Of a stretch of DNA of 64,000 bases, positions 10,947 through 23,303 are shown piece after piece. Made by a program: the position numbers and the translations under genes. Position 1 is the first letter of the stretch. Every line of letters starts with the position of its first letter. The notes beneath the pieces were generated by a model. That model ran no database searches and had not been told where the DNA came from. It saw only the letters and a program-made list of their open reading frames with translations. The stretch comes from Perkinsus olseni (taxonomy: Eukaryota > Perkinsozoa > Perkinsida), in NCBI GenBank assembly GCA_013115125.1, contig JABANN010000006.1, positions 112,689 through 176,688 on the forward strand, in the 5' to 3' direction.

Positions 10947-13125
10947 TGGGGATAGACTGATGTCCCAGCGTACCTTCCACCATGGGCTGCGTGGGAGGGA
11001 GGGACCAGAAGGGCATGGAATGAGGATTCATCGGTTGGGTTTGTGGTAACGCATTCAGGGCTTCGCTGGATTCGCCACCTGCGATCAGCATCCTCTGCTT
11101 TTTCACCCCAGGATACTCAGACGGGCTCGTCGGAGGCGGTGGAGTGCTCGAGATTGATGCGTCTTCGAAGTTCATCCCCCGCGAATTCCCGGCCAGAATA
11201 TTGTCTTGAATATTGACCAACTGCCCCATATCCTGCGTGGCTTCGAGGGTCTCGTGCGAAGAAGGGGAAGCATCCTGTGGACACTCCACCGGTTGTGTAG
11301 CCACAATAGGTCGCCAGCGAGAGACCGGAGCCTCAGCCCCGCTGGACTTAGTCGTTGTTGCTCTCGCAGGAAGGTGTGAGCTTAAATGCTGAGAGGGCTC
11401 CGCTATATCGTAATACACCTCAGTGTTTATCTTGGACTCGCCCTGCGGCCTCTTTCCAGCCCAGTCCGTCAAGATTTCACTCATCGGCTGGGTGGGGGGC
11501 ACTGTTTCCGAGAACGATTCTGGTTTTGCAGTACTTCGGATGCTGTGTCTTGACGGGTGGTGCGGCCTCGCCACGCTGGTAGCCTCGGCTGTTGTCCTCT
11601 GAGGTGTCGGTTGCTTCCGCAGTGTCGACACTCGTACTCGACCGCAGAGATCCATAACTGGAACGGCTCCAACTAGCGTTCGCCCAGCATCCTTGAGGAC
11701 TTGGTCGGTCATCTCCCGGCCGAGGACGCTCTGAGCACAGGGACTGCCCTGTGTCCGTGACTGTTGGTTCCTCTTTAACGGCGGGTCGATGAGTTTCAGT
11801 GTCATGGGATAGTCCCTTTCAGCTCCTCCTCTGCCATCGGTGACGCTTCCGGCGCTTGGTAAGTTCGTGCCGTACGGCTCGCATTTTTCCAAAGAAGCTC
11901 CTCCAGTCTTCGAATGGACCTTCCCAAGCAGCGAGCAGTCTCCTTGCAATTTCACGAACATATCACAGTCGGTAGTATTCGAGGGCTCTGCTGTCCGCCA
12001 TTTCTCCGTACGCGATGCCCTGGGAGTAGGTAAAGGGGCTACTCCCATACCGGTGTCTCGAACATGTCCATCCTTATAACGGGTTCCATAAGCCTCAGCC
12101 GAGAGTAGGTGCTCATCCGCGGCCAACAGAGCGTCAATATCCTCAATTGCGAGGTCCTCAAACGGATCATTGGTCTGATCTTCTTTTCCCCGACCTAGCG
12201 ACCCTCCTTCGCTTACACATGAACAATCATCTGAAGAACGAGAATCTGACTCTGACGTGTGCCGCCCCCTGGTGGAGGTGCAACATGGGCTAACCTCACG
12301 TTCATCATCTGCAACGTCGTAGACACCTGGGTCCTGCTTGTTAACGTCTATGAAACGAGAATCTTCGAAAAGCTCGGAACCAACATGGGCATCATAAAAG
12401 CTGTCGATATCTGTCAAAGCCAAGTCCCATGGGAGAATCTCTACAGCTCGAGAGCGTCGAACTCAGCCCAGCATCATTAAAAAGCGCAAAAGGAAGAATG
12501 CCCTCCAGGGCGGCCTGTTGGTGGTTGTCGGGTTCCAACGAAGTCTCGAACGAGCCTTCTGGAAGGTCTTCCGGCAGGCGTCCGTCCCCAGAAAAAGACA
12601 GCTCAGATGCAAGATCACTCGGAGCTTCGTCTAGGGTAGTCCATTCGGACGAGTCGTCCTCGGCATCACCGCTTCCTGCCCTGTATATGCCATGTGCGGA
12701 GCCACCTGGACACTCGACTCCAGACAAGATGTTCGCCCAGAGCCCGGGATTCGCCTCAGCCGACGGCGTGCTCATCCTGCAAGCTTCGCGCCTCGCTTTA
12801 CGGTTTGCACTGGAGTTGTTATGTGCTCCCCATGAACTGGAGCACCCCTTCAGACGGCCTCTATTCATCCTACTTGTGGTCCCTGTCAAGGCATCCGAAA
12901 GATTCCCGCCGCTAGAGGGACGTCGTAGATTCTCAGGGCCAGTCTTCCCGAGGGGGAACAGAGGTGTCACCCTCAACACTGACTCAGTTGTCGAGGACAC
13001 AATCAGCTCGGACGGTCCCCTGACGACCCTCTCTGGGAAGGCCTTTTCAGCGAAAATATCTGGTGATCCGTCGGCGGCGCCCGTCTTGGAAGCTATAGCA
13101 TCGAGGCACTCCTTTATTGAGTTGG
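10947..13125 (-). CDS. Unrecognised Ser/Pro-rich, probably disordered protein
   Basis: Two long open frames on the minus strand join into one gene. The upstream one (about 12392 to 13125) encodes a serine-rich acidic segment. The downstream one (10939 to about 12460) encodes about 500 residues. They overlap in different frames near 12400-12480, so a small intron or a frameshift lies there. A plausible acceptor (CTGTAG) sits near 12445, but I found no clear donor. The start codon is uncertain and may be in a further upstream exon. The protein is rich in Ser, Thr, Pro, Asp and Glu and has no recognised domain. The tetrapeptide TQPM occurs three times in the C-terminal third, each time in a Pro-rich context, which suggests a short linear binding or kinase motif. 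Confidence 0.55.
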
Positions 13126-14069
13126 ACCTGCGTATTGAGTGACATCATTACAGGCCAGGAGGCTACCTCCGAGATCCAACAGTGAGATGAGGCATCGACA
13201 TTTGATACTATAGAATCGATCAACTACCAGGTTGAAAGTGGCTGAACCACACACGACCGACCATTTAATTAACGGAATCTCGACAAGTGCGTGACTTGCG
13301 ATGAAGTGAACTCTGCTTTCTAGTAAGCGCTAGATTCTTGGCTAGAATTCCTAGTAGCGAAGTCAGCCCCTCTTCTCTAAGACGATTCCATAATATTGGC
13401 ACTGTATCACACTACGACTCGAGGCTGTGACAGAGCACGACTCATACTGACAGGATGTGGGAGACAGTATGATACTGAATGAGTGACTCTAAGGGTCTGT
13501 TCCACCCTGTGAGACAAAGTCAATCTCTCCGTGGGACCCAGCAGCGAGGTTTGGGCTCGTCCTCTCAACGAAACAACCCGCAGAATCATCAGGATTCTCA
13601 CATCAGAAGCCGGCAGTATCATTTATCTCTCCCCAAGCAGCAGACCAGGAGGCCCGATGGGGGTACAGGGCAAGCATTAGCACTGCTAATTTAGCAGACT
13701 CATGACCGTCACTCTCGGCGTGAAGGTTAGCCTGAGCCCTGAGAGCGACGGATGTAACACACCACTGAACCAACGGCTCGACACCTTTTCAGGTTGTGAA
13801 GGCCTTCAGTATTCTCGCCGATCAATCGTTCTAGCTCGCTTTGATGACTTGCTTCTAAGAAAAATATGCAGAAGGATCACCGAAAGATATAGATCAACGG
13901 TTGGCACAGAGCTTCGCTCACTTTGACGAAGTCTTCGTTCGGTGCCCTTCGCTCTATTCTCCAGCAGTCGCACCTCACTCCTACACCTAAGTACGCAGAA
14001 TTCCTTCAGATGGAGTCCGTCCGTTGCTGTAACGGAGTGACTTCATCTGCAACTCTTGCTGCAACGGCG
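13126..14069. other. Intergenic, no gene seen
   Basis: About 0.9 kb without a supported coding region. Short open frames on both strands show no family features. Confidence 0.45.
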
Positions 14070-14640
14070 CTAATTGTACTTCGTCAGCTGTTCAGCGAGA
14101 TCTAGTCTTTCCTCAAGCATGACCACCTGCTGCTGCACGTTTCCCAGCTCGGCTTCCAGCTTATTGACCAAGTCCATCAGTAGCTTATTTTCTCTCATAT
14201 CTGCCACGGATCATCTCGCAGCAAGAGTATCACTCCTTCAAGGCGTATATTTCTGAATGCTCACGATTCTCCAATACGTCCCTTATCTCGCTCATCTTCT
14301 CTGCGTCAAGCCCCTGAAGCTGTAATGATCGATTCACCGAGGCAACGGCGCATAAGTGCCCAACCTCGGAAACCAGAGCACCCAGCAGGCTCTGGATTTG
14401 TCTGTGGTGACTGTTGGTCTCCGCGCTGCAGTCTTGCTGCGCACACCGAGGATTGCTGACTGCTCTCATAGGGGCCTGGAGCAGTAGCGACCACACCTAC
14501 TCCAGTGGAGTTTGTAGTGTACTCCAACCGTGTGGAAAGTCCTTCCACGCGGCTAGAGCAGACTTTCCGTAGTTCTATCTTAGAGGCAACTCTGAGACAG
14601 TCTTGCGGTGGCGAAGGCCGACGCGATGTCGAAGCCACGT
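14070..14640 (-). CDS. Small coiled-coil protein (3' exons clear)
   Basis: The last exon encodes MRENKLLMDLVNKLEAEL, continues as a heptad-rich helix and ends in LTKYN and a TAG at 14070-14072. It joins the exon above through a 38-bp intron (donor GTGATA, acceptor GGCAG) that keeps the frame: ALKD then MREN. The preceding exon also reads as helical (DAEKMSEIRDVLENREH). Farther 5' the frame changes again, so at least one more intron lies near 14400-14500 and the start is not fixed. The coiled coil implies a structural or scaffold role; no named family. Confidence 0.5.
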
Positions 14641-14719
14641 TCGACGGTGTAACCGGGCGGATGGATCCGACCTATTTCGAGCGAATGGCTGCTTCACCCC
14701 GTCCGCCTACCGCTGAATA

Positions 14720-16374
14720 GTTTCCGGCATCCTGAGTTTCTTCTCCAACATCGCCATGTACCAACATGCCTCTAGGCAAAACTGGAAAAGGCGTCTGGCG
14801 ATGATACACTCCGCTCGCATCCATTTGGTGAGGGAAGACACAAGAGGGAAGACTGCAATAAGACCTTTCCTACTCGACTACGAGCTGTCCCCCGTGACAC
14901 ACTGAACACGAAGAAAAAACCCAGCAGTGCTGAGCAATTTGAGTACAACGATGATCTACTGCATCACTTCGATAAAATTATTCATGCTTCGATTAAAAGA
15001 CCAAATCAAATCTGAAACATCACCTGATTATCTTCAATGGCTCAGCTATGGGAGGACGTCGGTAAGACTCTCAGGAGACTCTCTGGGAGATGGCGGCGAG
15101 AGGGGGGGATCATGCAGACCTTACTGAATTTGCCGCCAGTAGTTGAAAGCTTAGTACGAAGTCGAAGCTCCATCCTCGATAGCCTGAAATGAAATTTAGA
15201 TAGATATATCGGCTCGTCTAAAATGCGAGTGCTCTTGGGGTGCTCGGGGGAGTCGCTGTAGGGCTCGTCGGACTATTCCCAGGTACCCACGGCCCTCCTA
15301 ACACAGCTTGTTGCCTTGATAAAAGGGCGAGAATGGCCCTGAGAAAAAAATTGTGATGCTAGGCGATCAGTCATTCGGTGGTCTAAAACGAGCGCAGCCT
15401 CATCTTCTAAAGACGATTCCCGATGAACGAGTACCTTGTCAAGGTCTCCTGAGCTGCGACGCGCTTGAAGATCTCCTCCTTAACGACAGCATGCCTCGCA
15501 ATAGCTAAATAACAGAGTACAATTGAGGTTTCAAGGATTCATCATTGCGCCCCGCAGTTGGCGGGATCTACTAGGGAACCGCTCTTACCTTTTGCTACGT
15601 TTTTCTTCACTTCACTTGTTTCCCTTTTCAGCTCCTCGATCCCCTCTAAACCCGTACATCTCCCATCGACCTATTTCAGACACCCCAATCCAGCAGTCTT
15701 TTGCGGTCCAGCTCCTCTCTCTAGTATCTCTCCGTTAACAACTACTTCCTCAACCTTCTAGCCTTCCATTGAGTGAGACATTCTGATGACTGAATGATGC
15801 GGGCCATAATGTGGCTACGTGGACTCACAAATTTCAGGAAGTTTACGGCTCAGCGCGGGCCGCAAGGCTGTTCGTTTCGACTGGCAATATACTAATATGA
15901 GCAGCAGATTACGCCGTAATCATCACGGTAACACAATCGAATATAATAAGTAGTACGCAGCAATGCGCGCGCCGTTTCACAATGAGAATTGGCGTTCTTT
16001 TGAAATTCAGGACCTGAATCATTTCTGCTGAATAACGTATAAGTCTAGAGACCCGGAGATTGGGCCTAGTGTCTCGGGTGTAGGCTGCTCACTGCTCTCT
16101 CGATTGCTGCAGTGAACCCTCCGTATCGAATTAGAACAAAGAATACTCATTATCGCTCGAAACAGGTCCCTCACCGCTGGACCAGCGGCGCCGGCGTCAA
16201 TCCGTCAGTTTCTACGAAGTCGAGACGTGCTAACCGAGTTTATCGTAGAGCGTCACTTTTCGATTTCGATACCATCAATCTGGAAGCTTCCCTACAAGAG
16301 GGGGGCGGTAGTAGGCCACTAAGCTTGTATTCCCAGTCTCAAAGCCTGCAATCTAACCAGTCCAATTCGCTCAC
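14720..16374. other. Sparse region, no gene seen
   Basis: About 1.6 kb with a pyrimidine-rich patch near 15590-15740 and several short open frames. None shows continuity of frame, splice signals or family motifs. Any gene here would have to be very fragmented. Confidence 0.4.
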
Positions 16375-16804
16375 TGCGATCTTCTTCGAGCCCGATCTTC
16401 TCCGCCCATCTTTGCCGAGCCTCATGAGCTCGTCGTTCCTTTCCATCGTCCTCGACAAAAGCTGGCGCATGTCTCGAAGGTTCTCATTGTAGATCTTTTC
16501 ACGATGCTGACAGCAGAGATATGAGTGATATTGTATGACTGCGCCCCATAGCCTATGGGCCATAGGTACGATGGCTAGGGAGCGTAGGTGAACCAGTTTC
16601 GGACAGAGAGCCCACGGTGGTTCCGGATATCTTCTGAGACTGCTGTGCTCACTTTCATTTCCTCCAGATGGCGTTTCTCCAGCCTCTCCTTCTCCTCACA
16701 AGACTCCTGCAGCTTCTGCTCCAGTAGTGCGGTGTATTCTCTCAGGGGCTCGGTGTGATAACACTGTGTCGGAATATTTCCCATATCGAACGGGTCACAA
16801 TAAT
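16375..16804 (-). CDS. Coiled-coil protein fragment, two internal exons
   Basis: Exon 16653-16804 contains FDMGNIPTQCYHTEPLREYT and then a Glu/Lys-rich helix ending HLEEMK. It is followed by a GTGAGC donor. After an intron of about 146 bp, an acceptor (CTGTCAG) opens exon 16375-16506, whose helix includes NENLRDMRQLLSRTMERNDE, and which ends at another GTGAGC donor. Both exons are bounded by good splice signals, so first and last exons are missing from this call. The product is a coiled-coil protein of unknown role. It may belong to the same gene as the small coiled-coil exons at 14.1-14.6 kb, but I could not connect them. Confidence 0.45.
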
Positions 16805-18041
16805 CTCGAGGAGAACGAACAGGTTTGAATCGAATCGATTGAACCGGATAGATGGAAGATTGAATGTACCTCACACAAGTATAAAAAGAGCTTGCTTTCC
16901 CCAGTTATTGACTTGCTAAAAAGTTGGGCTCTCTGAAACACAGGTTGCAGGCAGTGAAAATCATCATGCATGGAATCATACTGTATGATTCATACATCGG
17001 TGGTCGTGATAGTTTTTCACACAGTATGAAGCGCAGGGGGAAAACAACAAGTTGTTGTCTCACGCAAAGAATAACAGTGTCGCGAAATGCAACTCCGACT
17101 TCATGACTACCTGCCGCATGACATCTTGCAGTGTGTTGAGTCAGCAGCAACCGTCGGCTACAAGAATAATCCTCGGAGGTTCATCCTGGTCATCCTGGTC
17201 ATTCTGGAGCACCTTGATAACATAATGTATTATACTTCACTGCAAGTTGCAGTCTGCAACCCATCGCGCGACTCTCGTCATCATCCGGTGGGGTTCAGTG
17301 AAAAGTCACAAGCTCTAGCCGGTCTTCGAGACTCGCAATCATTTAAGTTATCCACGTGACTATTGCCAAAGAACAGGTCGATGGTTGTAACCATTATAGT
17401 AGTTAGCGAAGGTGCACGACACCAATGTCCGACTAGTTGTCTTCCCAATTACACGATGCGCACCATTCGCAATCATCCACATTCTTTGAATGGGTCTACC
17501 TCGAACGTCATTCGAGATAGACCAGTCGCACGCCTGACAATGCGACCGAAGTCCGATGGAGTTCGCGCGCTACGTCGTGATTTGGCCCGCCCATAAGGGT
17601 ACTCTCAGGAAATGCCCATCGGGCGCACTTTCCCACCCCTACCAACTGCCGTATAACATGTGGCTCGATAGAAGCTGAGAACCGCGGGAGTACAAGAAGA
17701 AATGAGAACGTGATCGACAATCCCGTGCCCGGAAGAGGCTCTTCGACTATATATCGGTATGCTCCGAGCAACCTCTACGGACGACTAAATGCCTACTGTG
17801 CTGTCGAGGCTCGAGCAGAAATGGCACACCCTGAGGATCGACAGTGCATACCATGCGCGTCTGCCGCCGACCACAGGCCTGGAGCTCTGATGAGACTACA
17901 TGCTACGGATGACGCACGACTCGTGAGGTACGAGACAGTCCGGCATGATTCATTAACCCCCGCTGTGACACAATACGGCACTTAGTGGGTGATCGTTTTG
18001 AATGGGGGGTCATTGCAGTTATCGACTACTCCATGGGCTAA
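16805..18041. other. Intergenic, no gene seen
   Basis: Contains a short tandem run of GGTCATCCT-like units near 17185-17215 and short open frames without features. The nearest supported genes are the coiled-coil exons below and the GAR-like gene above. Confidence 0.45.
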
Positions 18042-19645
18042 TTAGTAGGCGAGGGGAGGCAGGCCAGCCTTCTCGCGCTCGATGGGCTCGTAGTGGACCA
18101 GGAACTTCTCGACTGCGCCATACTTGCCATTGTTCCATCCATCCTGAAATATCGCAGCGTAATGACTAAATTATTCATGCCTGCCGTTGGAGAATGGAAC
18201 AGCCCTAGTTTTGCTTACTTCTGAACGGACCAGCAGTTTGCCATTCACCACATCAATCTCGACCTGGGCTGAACCGAACGCATAAAACTTGCGGTTAATC
18301 CTCTTGAGAGGAACAGCCGAGGAGGTGCTATTGTAGAATTCCTCAACTCTGAGATACCGCCAGTCCGTCAAGACAGAACTCGCGTCATCCGATTACCTAA
18401 TGTCCACAGGGTCATCACGATTCATGCTGTGGTATGGAAACTCCGGCCTCCCTGTTAGAAGCGGATGGGCCTGGAACTTGCCCGAGGAACCAAGGCCGCC
18501 AGCGGACTTCCTAACATGCAGTCGCTGACCAGAGCCCCGAGCTCCTCTCTCACCTAGGGCTCGGTGTTCCCTTACTGTCTGTCGGACTTGGTCTACTCAG
18601 AGGGCGGGACGTCGTTGCTCCCTACCGAGGGATGCAGCCAACAGGCATATCATGAATACGGGCGTACCATGAAAATTTTTAGGCGGCGTATTTCCTCTCG
18701 GAGATCATCAATGAGGGCGTCCTTGCCAGCAAGCTGAGCCTTCAGCTTCTTAATGGACTCTCCGCGTGGACTCTGATCAGGTGAACATGGGATCACTATG
18801 ACCGTCGTCCAAGCTGCCCGGCTACCTCTCCCGTGGGCCCGTTGAGTACCGTCTGGTTTCTAGCCTCGAGCTCCCGCTCAAGCTGCGTGATGTACTTGGT
18901 CTTCGAAGCCAGGGAGGCCTTCAGGTCAGCAATCTGCACTGCGAAGATGCAGACGGGCAGTTTAGCGGCCTCTAATTTACCGTGCGCGTCGAGGCTGCGT
19001 CGGCTTTAAGAGGGGAATTCTGAACAAAAACGAACCATCTCTGCGGTGTTCCAATACGAAGAATCACTTTTCCTGTCCGTGTGGGAGTCACCGCGCTGAC
19101 GGTTTGCTTCGCCTACGACGACTTCGTCACCACCAGCTCTCGGGCAACGAAACTCGCTCACCTCAGGCCGTTGAATTCTAGACATATCCTGAGGCTGGCC
19201 AGGTCGACCACTCGGTGGCGCCTGTAGACCATTCCCCAACCCGCCAGCTGCGCCAACCGCTACGCCTATACAACGTGGCATAATACCGCTACTACAGAGC
19301 TGCTGCCCGGTACCCGCCCTGTTGACAGTGTTTCCTGCAACTTGAGGAACTCCCTGACCATACGACACTGGAAATGGGTTGCCTCCCAGAGGGCGCAGTC
19401 CTTGAGTCTGAACAGGAGGCTGACCCTGCGGATGGGGCGGCTGGGCGTATTGGGCCGTCGCCCCAGTCGGGTTCGGCACAGAAGGCGTTCTAGCCACGTT
19501 GGATTGTGCCGCCTGATGAGGACATCTCACACACGGTTCCCCTCCGATGACCCACCGCGAACTGAGGCCCTTGGCCAGCGCCAACTCCTCCAAACATACG
19601 AGGGAACTGAGGCATACCCTGTTGCTGCTGTTGATGACCGAACAT
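18042..19645 (-). CDS. Coiled-coil protein with C-terminal GAS2/GAR-like domain
   Basis: The ATG at 19645 opens with MFGHQQQQQG and a Gly/Pro/Gln-rich low-complexity region of about 150 residues. Two helical exons follow: about 18855-18950 (VQIADLKASLASKTKYITQL...) and about 18680-18770 (SIKKLKAQLAGKDALIDDL...). The C-terminal exons (18342 down to 18042) read VPLKRINRKFYAFGSAQVEI, then NGKLLVR and, after a short intron, DGWNNGKYGAVEKFLVHYEP, ending at TAA. This order (basic start, Y.xG, LLVR, GW, FL..Y/H.P) resembles the GAR domain of GAS2-family microtubule-binding proteins. The similarity is judged by eye. With the coiled coils it suggests a cytoskeletal linker. Exact exon borders are approximate. 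Confidence 0.6.
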
Positions 19646-19821
19646 TTAGAAAGAATTCCTGGTCACTGTACAGCACGACTTATTACCTCCGTAAAGATGA
19701 CAAGGCAACGACACTGTGTTGCTGATAGAAACCATGAGTCACAAACATTCGTTAAAAGCAGTCATGATCAAACTTTCAATCATCAAAAACTTCATGAGCT
19801 CCAACCAAGCAAGAGCAGCTA

Positions 19822-22800
19822 TCACCCTCCACGACTCCTATTCTCACGTTGCGCCCAAGTGACCACGTACTTGGGCAGCCATTGCCCCTCTTCACCGCCC
19901 TCCTCCTTCAAGCCGTAGTACATCATCGGAGTCTCATATCTGGGGCGGATCTCACCAGTTTCTCTCGGCTGTTCTCAACCTGGCACCAACTCACTTGCAA
20001 TAGAACCTCTCCCCACGTTCCATGCTGGCATATTCTAAGTTCTCGTGTATGTACTTCAAGGCGGCAGTAACTGTGCCAGAGGTCTCCCACATCTCATTGT
20101 AGTTGTCAACAACAGGGGCTTGGCTCGAGGGCAGCTCCGGCTTCTTAATTGGCTCTGACATCGGACCCACTACAGCTCATGGTGGGTGGCTCTCTACATG
20201 ACCAATGGCGAGCCCGTCAGATAAAAAAAGACGAACCAGCAGCATTTCCCGAACGTCCACACTACTCTTTTCGGGCGATTTGCCCCCTCCAGCATCAGCC
20301 GAGCTATGCTGCTTGGCAGGCTTGGCCTCATACTTGGTCTCCTCTGTGTGACTCGGAGTATCGTCTCTCTGATGACTTGAAGACGCTCCACCGGAAACCT
20401 ACAGTAACAAGAAATATGATCATGGTCTTTACAGAATGACTATCAGACATTACCCTCGGCTGGAATTTCTTCTCACTATTCCCCTTGCTCTCTCTCCTGT
20501 GCCTCTCGGTCTGCCATTCCGGTCCAAATCGAGCGTCCCTTGCAGATCGAATCTTCCTACGATCAAGGGAAAATGGATACACTCTCCAGTGAGGAGAGCC
20601 CATGAGCGGAGCACTTCCTTACGATCTCTGAATCCTGACGACCTCTGGGCCCTCCTTGTCACAGATGAAGTCCCAGAAAGGGTCGCTGGCAGGAATCAGG
20701 GCGGCTATCTCGGCAGGGATCCCAGCCATGATCGAACCAAGCATACACATCATAGCCTAAAAAAGAGAATAACAGTTACCATCCCCATTCATCCGTACCT
20801 GTGCCCAGGCCTCCTTGCTCTGCAGCGAAGTATAGGCTCCACCTATGTCCAGGACCAGGCCACCCTTGTCCATGAAGCTAGCCCGATAGCGGAACCTTCC
20901 CACCTGAAAACAGCGAGGACGCAGTGGCCTTCAGCAAAAACAATACTCACCTCTTCGACAACAGCATCCCCCCACCAGAGCATGAGATTATCCACAAAGT
21001 CGTCTCGACTCCACGATACACCAGGGATGCATTCACCACCACACCACTGCCCATTGGTACGGTTATACTCTCCCACATTGTACCATTGCAGCTCCAGCAT
21101 GGCGTCATTCTCTCTCTTGAACCTGCCGCTCGGAGTGAGCATCACGAGTGATGGTATCGCTACTACAGGCGAGCCATGAAGTCGTCATCGTCGATATTAT
21201 CCTGGTCATAGGCCCTACTGCGCCTCCACGCGCCGCATCCACTAGGCTTCTCTGAAAAACAGCGAAGATGTCAGCGCGGAGCTGATCCTCGAACCGAGGT
21301 CACCAGTAGGAGCCTCAGGTGGTGGCATGTTCTTATTCCAGCCAACATACTCCCAGAAGATATCAAATTGAGGAGCATTCTGGGCGACCATCTTAGCGTC
21401 AGGGATACCAGCCGCGAGGGCAGCGAGGATCGGCATCACCGCACGGCACATCGCAGGTGTACCAATACCTGAACACCACCGATTCAGCCTACGATATGCT
21501 ACCCTCTTCTTACAGGCCACTGCTTTGTGTGTGTCGTCAGGCAAATAAACTCCACCCTTGTCGCCCGGGTAGCGCGAGTCTTTCTGTTTGGACTTCCATC
21601 CAACCGTACTAGTGCGAGGTCTCCAGCGAGTACCCAGCTTGTCCAGAACACAGTCAGGCCAGACTTGTTGGCAGTACCTTAAGAGAGTGACCACAATGAG
21701 GGACCCGAGGCGCCGCAGAGTTGTACCAAATAAGGTTTCCGGTGGTGATGTTGAGACCAAAGTCTAGCTCGGCTCTGATGTAGTCCCCTCCCTGATACGT
21801 CCGCTGCACTTGTTCGAACATTTTCTCGTATCTGGCGGATTTACTGTCCAGGACAGGACGGCCAAGCTGATGGTCACTTCTGTTGGGCAGCAGTGCCTTC
21901 TAACCTCTTCCACGGCGGAGGGCAAGCCTCGATGTCCTTCCTGGCCGCCTCCACCTGAAACTTGACCGTCCACTAAGAATTATACCAGAGATAATCCTCA
22001 CATGCTGACGACACTTATCAGTCCACATGACCTGCCTGTACTGTTTTACCGCCACCGAAGTCTTAGCCGTCGAGTCCTGGGTGTAAGATCGGTACCTACG
22101 ATAGACGCCCACTGGGGATCCACACATGCAGGTGTGACGCTCACTTCGCCCTCTTCCCCTTCTCATCAGGCTGCTTCTTGATGTGAGTAGCTGGTGGACG
22201 CTCCCGAACCTACGACCACTTCCAAGGCACAGGAGGCCTCCACCAACTTACCAAGTTAAGATCCTCCAGCCAGTCCCACCACTCGCTAGCAGCAGGGCAG
22301 ACCATCGCCGCCTGCAGCAGCCAGCAGCGTAGCAGGAGTTGCCCGCTCGCTGCTTACGTTAGGAGAGATTCCCAGTGCATAACCAGCTCCTAGCACAGCC
22401 ATCGCCCTCACACTCTCGACACGGCCCTGGACCTTCACAGCCCAAGGTCCCGTGTTATGACTGCTCAGCAGGAATATGCCTGTCCTGTCAGGGAGCCAAC
22501 CGCGACCTACGACGGGACAGCTCGGGGAGAAGCGAGCCAAGGGCCATCACCACCATACCGGATTCCGTCTTCTTGCCGATCTCAGGACGCCACCCTTCGT
22601 CAAACTTATCCCTTTCAACCTTGTACCACACGTTACAGTAGGCGACGAGATCGTTCTCATCGACCTTACGCCGATTAGCGCCTTGAATCTCAAAGCACAG
22701 GTATCTAAGGTACGAAACGAGTCCGACCAAGATGCGACGACGCGCGACGCCGCAGCCAGTCTGATAGGCAACACAGGAGATGACTACCACTCCAGGCATC

Positions 22801-22979
22801 TACTCAAACGCCGAAACACTGGGAAACACCGAAGACTGGGGAGATGAACGCCCGTGATTGGTGAGAGTAGCAGAGTGACGTAGCAGGGAGCCTCACTTCC
22901 CCTGACTGTTCTCGGCATCCCTCCTAGCCTTCTCAATCACATCAATGAGGGCACCGTTCGCCTTCTCGCTGTAGGACAT
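19822..22979 (-). CDS. Tandem paralogue C of an unrecognised internally repeated protein
   Basis: Third of three head-to-tail minus-strand paralogues. The start (22979) reads MSYSEKANGALIDVIEKA, matching MTYNAKANEALEHALKRA at 26534 and MAYNEKANEALTDALERS at 30108. About ten or more exons follow, separated by short introns. Hallmarks in order are: a segment ending WRPEIG (near 22590); GRVESVRAMAVLGAGYALGI (near 22390); a KGGVYLPDDTHKAVAC block (near 21520); AGIPDAKMVAQNAPQFDIFW (near 21390); IPGVSWSRDDFVDNLMLWWG (near 21000); and a C-terminal LPKYVVTW ending ...GG-stop at 19822. No signal peptide or clear membrane span is seen. Function and family are unknown. Most exons are bounded by GT...AG and the gene appears intact. 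Confidence 0.75.
20946..21047 (-). repeat. 102-bp tract identical to paralogue B
   Basis: Identical over 102 bases to 27938-28039, covering the exon that encodes SRDDFVDNLMLWWGDAVVEE plus the first intron bases. The sequences on either side are clearly diverged, and paralogue A at the same place differs at many synonymous sites. This looks like a gene-conversion tract between paralogues C and B. Confidence 0.75.
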
Positions 22980-23303
22980 CAGGGAAAGTGTAAAAACAAC
23001 ACGAGAGGTCTGAAGCACATCCCCTTCAACATCACGCAGTACAAGATACGGAGAGTTTCGTGGCGCGCGACAATGTTCCACGAACGAACAAATTGATTGT
23101 GTGCCCATGAGTGTTTCAGGCCAGCAGCTGCGAGCGTAGCATAACACACAGGCCGCAAGAATGACATAGACCAACGACGGCCGTCCAAGGGCAAATCTGT
23201 CTAGAGTACCACCCTCGAACAAAACCGGGCTCATCGGGAGATCAAAAACACACAACAGTGGACATGTTCATACAATCTTCAAAGCTCAACTTAGTTGCAT
23301 GGC

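Noticed and set aside
12429-13142. Plus-strand 237-codon open frame
   Set aside because: Antisense to the serine-rich minus-strand protein. The composition is consistent with a shadow and there is no family signal.
17710-17985. Plus-strand 91-codon open frame
   Set aside because: No ATG context, splice signals, hydrophobic segment or domain features; length is within chance for this composition.
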